A stretch of DNA of 64,000 nt from NCBI RefSeq assembly GCF_000002875.2, contig NC_009419.2, forward strand, positions 1,160,954 through 1,224,953. The letters run 5' to 3'. The notes under the pieces are model-generated. The model did not search any database and was not told where the DNA came from. It saw only the letters and a program-made list of their open reading frames with translations. Source of the stretch: Leishmania infantum JPCM5 (taxonomy: Eukaryota > Euglenozoa > Kinetoplastea > Trypanosomatida > Trypanosomatidae). This document shows, piece after piece, positions 60,152 to 64,000 of the stretch; position 1 is the stretch's first letter; each line of letters begins with the position of its first letter. The translations under genes were made by a program, and so were the position numbers.

Positions 60152-61534
60152 CTAGCTCACCGTGAGCATATCCAAGTAGTTGCGCGTCATAAACCATAGG
60201 AGACCCTCCTCACCAACGGCGTCGGCTGTGGGGCGATCTTCGGTCCACGTTTCAAAAGACTCGACAGACGGTGCGCGGCCAAAGGTCCAGATCTCTGGCT
60301 CCAGCAAGAGGGAGCGCTGCTTTGTGGACGAGCGAGGCCCTTCATAGTGCAGCACGACCAGCGCCGCGTCGGTCGGGGCACTACAGCTTGGTGGGTGGAG
60401 GGCTATAGAGGCCTGCTGCATCCCTAGGTGCGTCTGTAGTCTGTGCCTCAACCGGTACAAGAGTCCAGCGCAAGGGTCCACGTCCAATCTGGCCGCCTTT
60501 GCAGGACTGAGTGGATTCAGCCGACTCCCAAACCACGTGGGCCCCGGTCGAATCCCCCATCCCCACTCATACCGCGCGGTGCCATACACACGCAGCATAC
60601 ACCCGCTCGGCAGCAGCACATCCACGTCTCGATTGGTCCACGAGTTGTGCACAACCTCGCGCAAATCACTCACTCGCGAGCGTAGCACCGGGCTCATCGT
60701 CACAACCGTGTCACCCTGGTCACGTCGAAGTGGGATGACAACGTAGTCGTGGCCATCATACATCTTCGGCGGTCGAGGTGCTCGGTAGAACTTGCCTGTC
60801 GGCGAGTACTCAATGTAGACGTGCCTCAACCGGCCTATACCCTCGAACGTTTGCCGAGTACGTTCAACGAGGTAGCGCAGAGAGGCCGGCATTTCCGCGA
60901 GGCGAATGCGGTCTCCAGAGCCCCACGGTGCCTTCATGAGCTGGATGTCCTCGGGATGGTCCGCAATGACCCGCGTATGCTTCAGGAATCCAAAGTCAAG
61001 CGGCGTCGACGACCCTGCGCTGGGATTGGACGAGGCGCGCGCGTCCACCTCGCCGCTTTCCAGCGCCTCCCTCGCGATCGCCAGTTGCACTGATCGTTCA
61101 ACAGCGCGGATCTTGCGCGGATCCACGGTGTTGCCGAGCGTCTGCGACCAGCGCTGAACCTCGTTAAGCAAAACGTTTCGCATCTCCGGGGGCAGAACAT
61201 TGCTTCGCACGCACACCCCGATGTTCTCCTTTGCCGTGAGGGCGACGCCGTGTGCCCCCTCTGTTGCCGCATGGGCTGCAGGTGTGTGTTGTGGTTTGGC
61301 TCGCTGCCGCTGCAGCGGTGCCGCGACCGCCTCAGCCGCTGCCACAGCACTGGCCGGTGCGACGCGGCGAAAGAATTCCATGTCGGCATCCGTCATGGTC
61401 GGGTACGCGGTGCCATCCGGATCCATCAGCTCCTCTCTCCACTGGTACGCTAGGCGCTTGCGAGTGGCCACGAAGACGCCAACGACGATGGTGGGAACCG
61501 CCAATGCGGTGTACCACGACTGAATCCCAAGCAT
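60152..61534 (-). CDS. Membrane-anchored AlkB-like protein lacking the iron ligands
   Basis: Predicted 460 residues. A single hydrophobic span at about 7-23 (WYTALAVPTIVVGVFVA) followed by RKR suggests an N-terminal membrane anchor, perhaps in the inner mitochondrial membrane. The region 180-335 has the order of an AlkB-type 2-oxoglutarate/Fe(II) dioxygenase: VYIEYSPTGKFYRAPRPP at 239-256, DYVVIPLRRD at 263-272, DVLLPSGCMLRVYGTARYEW at 305-324, then GWGIRPG. The family pattern would be Y-x-P-G-x-x-x-x-x-H-x-D and R-Y-x-W-x-H-G-I. Here the H-x-D position reads R-A-P-R and the distal His is Trp (W-G-W-G-I), so the iron site is gone. The remaining C-terminal 120 residues are not recognised. Coding status is certain; the AlkB relationship is a pattern match by eye. 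Start ATG 61534 is the first before the hydrophobic span. Confidence 0.8.
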   Translation of the reverse strand: MLGIQSWYTALAVPTIVVGVFVATRKRLAYQWREELMDPDGTAYPTMTDADMEFFRRVAPASAVAAAEAVAAPLQRQRAKPQHTPAAHAATEGAHGVALTAKENIGVCVRSNVLPPEMRNVLLNEVQRWSQTLGNTVDPRKIRAVERSVQLAIAREALESGEVDARASSNPSAGSSTPLDFGFLKHTRVIADHPEDIQLMKAPWGSGDRIRLAEMPASLRYLVERTRQTFEGIGRLRHVYIEYSPTGKFYRAPRPPKMYDGHDYVVIPLRRDQGDTVVTMSPVLRSRVSDLREVVHNSWTNRDVDVLLPSGCMLRVYGTARYEWGWGIRPGPTWFGSRLNPLSPAKAARLDVDPCAGLLYRLRHRLQTHLGMQQASIALHPPSCSAPTDAALVVLHYEGPRSSTKQRSLLLEPEIWTFGRAPSVESFETWTEDRPTADAVGEEGLLWFMTRNYLDMLTVS

Positions 61535-62446
61535 GGCAACGACCTCACCTAATCTGTATGCACGCTTGTTCCCTTCGTGCTTGTACTGAAGATGTACGCT
61601 GGCGCACGCGCATTTCGTCCGCCAGTCCAGTGTAAAGATGCTGATGCCCCCATCTGTGTATGTGCGGCAAGCACACCCATCAGTCGAATGGCCGCGAAAA
61701 GGGAGTAGGAAGGACAATACGTAAGGCGACGACAGCGCAGCGGAAAGACAGAGAAGATGGATGGTAAGCAGAGTCGAGGCAGTGCAGTTTGGACGTGGGA
61801 GTAATCGCTCTTACAATGTGAGGTGCCCAGCGTGAAAAAGAGACGCGAAGGCAATGCCGCTTGTGCGTGTCCATGTACACACAGCGAGAAGGTCGCCTGC
61901 TTCATCTGTCAGACCCTTTCCCATCCTGCCAAATGGAGAGGGGGTGAGGACGAGTTGAGTGCACGCGTTGCTAGAGAGACGCATTCCAGCCCATAACCAT
62001 GAGGACAAGAAAACATAAGCGTGGAGTGTAAGCAGCTTCGGTGTGTTGCCCGCTTTTAGTGGCCCTTTGTTAATTGAGAGGGTGAACGTGATGAACGCGA
62101 AAGCTAACGGGAGAAAAACCGAACATCACATCAGCGCTGACCTCCTCTTCAACCCCTCTCTCCAACGGTGGCAAACAAGTGTGCAGTTTGGATTGGTTGG
62201 CGATCCGCGCGCCTCAGAACACACACACAAACGCTGTGCATGAAATCGTGCGCGGAAAGCTGGCCAGCAGCGTCTGCTCGGCGGTGAGAGGGTTCTCCGA
62301 GCGACACAGGCAGTTGACGCAGAAGCCGTTGACACAAATCAAATGAATACGCAATAGAGAGAGGAAAGAAGGTGCAGCGCGCAGCGCACCACAACGAGGG
62401 AGTCACTGATGGCACTCAACCTTAGCAGCTGCTAGTGATTTGTTTG
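61535..62446. other. Intergenic region
   Basis: About 0.9 kb with no credible gene. Purine-rich on the plus strand at 61695-61760, consistent with the splice region of the AlkB-like gene. Confidence 0.55.
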
Positions 62447-62872
62447 TTACTCTTTCGCGCCGGAGGTGGCTCCTGCTCCTGCATCTTGCGCCTTGAGCAC
62501 TCCCGGCATCACCTTTTCGTTGTTTGGCTCACTCTTGTGCCTATCTGGATTGAAGAAAAACACCATGCAGCCGTGCTTCCACCCATGGTTCGGTGGAACG
62601 TCCTCGGTGGACAGCTGCGCTATCAGCGTCTTCACATTACACTAATCCCCAGGCGTGCAAAATCCTTCCACCGAGCTTGGCGTAGGAGACGCTGCAGTTC
62701 ACGCGACCGCACGATTCCTCCTCAATCAGCCGGGGTTGCGTCTTACACAAGAACGGCGAGTGTGCGCCTCGCCTCCGACGCATAGCGGATGCGAAACAAT
62801 TGCCTGTGAAAGTCCTTTAGTACGCAAATCCATGCTACGACCGACGTCTCTCACGCGAAGAATGGTGTAAAC
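62447..62872 (-). pseudogene. Decayed glyoxalase-fold (VOC superfamily) gene
   Basis: Three minus-strand frames in succession give one coherent small protein. Frame A (about 62870 to 62757) reads TILRVRDVGRSMD, the typical opening of a glyoxalase/bleomycin-resistance (VOC) module (H-T-x-L-R-V-x-D-x-x-R-S-x-x-F-Y). Frame B (ATG at 62781-62783 in an open run from 62816 to the TAA at 62637-62639) continues with KTQPRLIEEESCGRVNCSVS and YAKLGGRILHAWGL. Frame C (62641 to 62447) gives NVKTLIAQLSTEDVPPNHGW and CMVFFFNPDRHKSEP, resembling the closing F-x-D-P-D-G-x-x-I-E-L strand of the same fold. Moving from A to B and from B to C needs single-base shifts of opposite sign, and no clean T/C splice tract precedes it. 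Family call is by pattern; alternative explanation is assembly error. Confidence 0.55.
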
Positions 62873-63230
62873 GCCCCGCGCTCCTTGAACTGTACGGGGG
62901 TGCGTATTTTTTTTCCGTGTTTCTATGCGATACTTCTACCTCCCTAGTCTTCGAAGGCAGCAGTCGCCTACAGTTCACAGTGATGCTGATCCTCGAAGGG
63001 GTTGAGTTAACAAAGAGCCCAAGGCCCCACAGATCAGCACAAGCACCAGCGAGAGCACATACCCTTCATTCCTCTTTCTCTCCTTTCTTGTCACCTCCAA
63101 AATTAAGGAGGCGTGACGCCAGGGCATTCTCAAGCACAGCCTTTGACAGTATATATGTGCACACCTGCGTTGTGTTTGTTTTTCCTTGCTACCAGCGTGT
63201 TGTTCTACCACGCACACGCCAACGAATGAG
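62873..63230. other. Flank between the decayed VOC gene and repeat copy 2
   Basis: Ordinary composition, T-run at 62907-62915. Nothing recognised. Ends sharply at the repeat junction. Confidence 0.5.
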
Positions 63231-64000
63231 CGCACACGCAACCACAGCTCACCCACCTCTGCGGCACCACGGCTACACTCTGGTCGTCTAGGGCGCACCG
63301 CCCTCTGCCGCGAAATCGAGCCGCGCGCCTCGTGCGCCAGACGGGCCTCCGCTGGGGCGCATGCCTCGATCCAAGCAGGGTCGCCTGCAGCGTCCTGCGC
63401 TCCAGGGCAGTGGCGACGGCGTCTCTGTCGCCCGCGTAACAGGGGGCGGCCACCGCGCACGCCGCACGAGCTCGAGGAGGAGGCGGGCCAGCCTCGGGGC
63501 AGGGCCCTCTGAGACCCGGCCTGCGCGCCGTGCTCCTGCGCCCAGAGCCGCTGCAAGTCGCGCTATTCCGTGATCCGGCGCGGCGACTCGTCGCGTGGGA
63601 GTCTGCAGGGCTCGGCGGTGCTCTCGCCATGCTCCCGGCGTCTGCGCCTCATCAGCCCGCCCCGTCGGGATGCAGACGGGCTGTGCCGCATGCTTCGCAG
63701 GCATGCTCGTCGGGGGAGGGGGGTGATCGGCATGGGCCGCTTCGCGCCCCTCACTCGCGCTCCGCTGACCGCCGGATGCTGTGCCTGGGTGTGGTACACC
63801 GTGCCGGCTGTGCCCCACGGCGCCTGCGCGCCGTGCTCGCATTTGCGGCATCCCGCGGCCTGCGTCAAGACGGCGTTCTTGCCTGGGGGGAGGTGGAGGA
63901 GGAGGGGAGGCGTGCCTGGATGGCTTGCCCGCATGCTGCCGCGACAGTCCGGATACCGCCCTGCGCCGGCGGCGGCAGGAGACGCTCCAGCCTCCTCTCC
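63231..64000. repeat. GC-rich dispersed repeat, copy 2 (runs off the window)
   Basis: Same orientation and about 99 % identical to 24941-25709. The junction on its left falls at CGCACACGC, after unrelated sequence. It has one extra G in the run near 63884-63889, which joins frames that are separate in copy 1 (minus-strand frame 63563-63934 becomes continuous through the CRKCEHG ... VYHTQAQH zinc-finger-like stretch). Right end not visible. Confidence 0.95.

Noticed and set aside
1..64000. Search for tRNA genes, CRISPR arrays and a strand-switch region
   Set aside because: No cloverleaf-like sequence, no regularly spaced repeats and no change of coding strand were found by eye.

Overview
The window looks like a stretch of one polycistronic transcription unit from a trypanosomatid of the Leishmania group (Leishmaniinae). 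The evidence is architectural. All 18 convincing genes lie on the minus strand and none has an intron. They are separated by 0.5 to 4 kb of low-complexity DNA whose plus strand is strongly purine-rich, that is, pyrimidine-rich in the sense of the genes, as expected for trans-splicing and polyadenylation signals. CA/GT and CCA microsatellites are frequent. The protein set (RNase D with zinc knuckles, PPR protein, Tctex light chain, DENN, TYW4, dolichol kinase, several kinetoplastid-type proteins of unknown function) fits. There is no strand switch and no recognisable promoter, tRNA or rRNA.

Layout in coordinate order (transcription runs right to left): a cupin-motif protein of unknown role (0.5-2.2 kb); a selenocysteine lyase/cysteine desulfurase (2.7-4.0); the PAF1-complex subunit LEO1 (5.9-7.6); a small basic protein (9.0-9.4); a pseudokinase (10.0-12.2); TRAPP subunit Bet5/TRAPPC1 (13.1-13.5); a degenerate SpoU-type RNA methyltransferase (14.3-16.1); a DUF5939/cyclase-like protein (17.0-19.2); a Tctex-type IFT dynein light chain (20.1-20.5). 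A gene-poor patch of 5.8 kb follows with decayed coding sequence and copy 1 of a GC-rich repeat (20.5-26.3). Then come a large coiled-coil protein (26.3-29.7), dolichol kinase (30.3-32.1), the wybutosine enzyme TYW4 fused to a JmjC domain (35.4-39.1), a PPR protein (39.9-43.2), a DENN-domain protein (44.6-46.3), a TPR-like protein (47.5-48.7), a second decayed patch (49.5-51.5), a mitochondrial class A J-protein (52.9-54.3), the RNase D-like exonuclease RND (56.8-58.0), a membrane-anchored AlkB-like protein (60.2-61.5), a decayed glyoxalase-fold gene (62.4-62.9) and copy 2 of the repeat (63.2 to the window end).

The genes do not form a functional operon, as is usual for this lineage. Several act on RNA or in the mitochondrion (RND, PPR protein, J-protein, SpoU protein, TYW4) and two serve the secretory pathway (TRAPPC1, dolichol kinase). 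A recurring theme is enzyme folds with missing catalytic residues: a pseudokinase, an AlkB-like protein without iron ligands, a cyclase-like protein, and a SpoU protein with eroded cofactor motifs.

The most unusual structural feature is the pair of about 99 % identical, same-orientation GC-rich repeats 38.3 kb apart. They bracket most of the window and look like a recently spread mobile or recombinogenic element. Both sit next to decayed genes. The splice-acceptor assignments, pseudogene calls and repeat identity are readings by eye and were not tested by any search.
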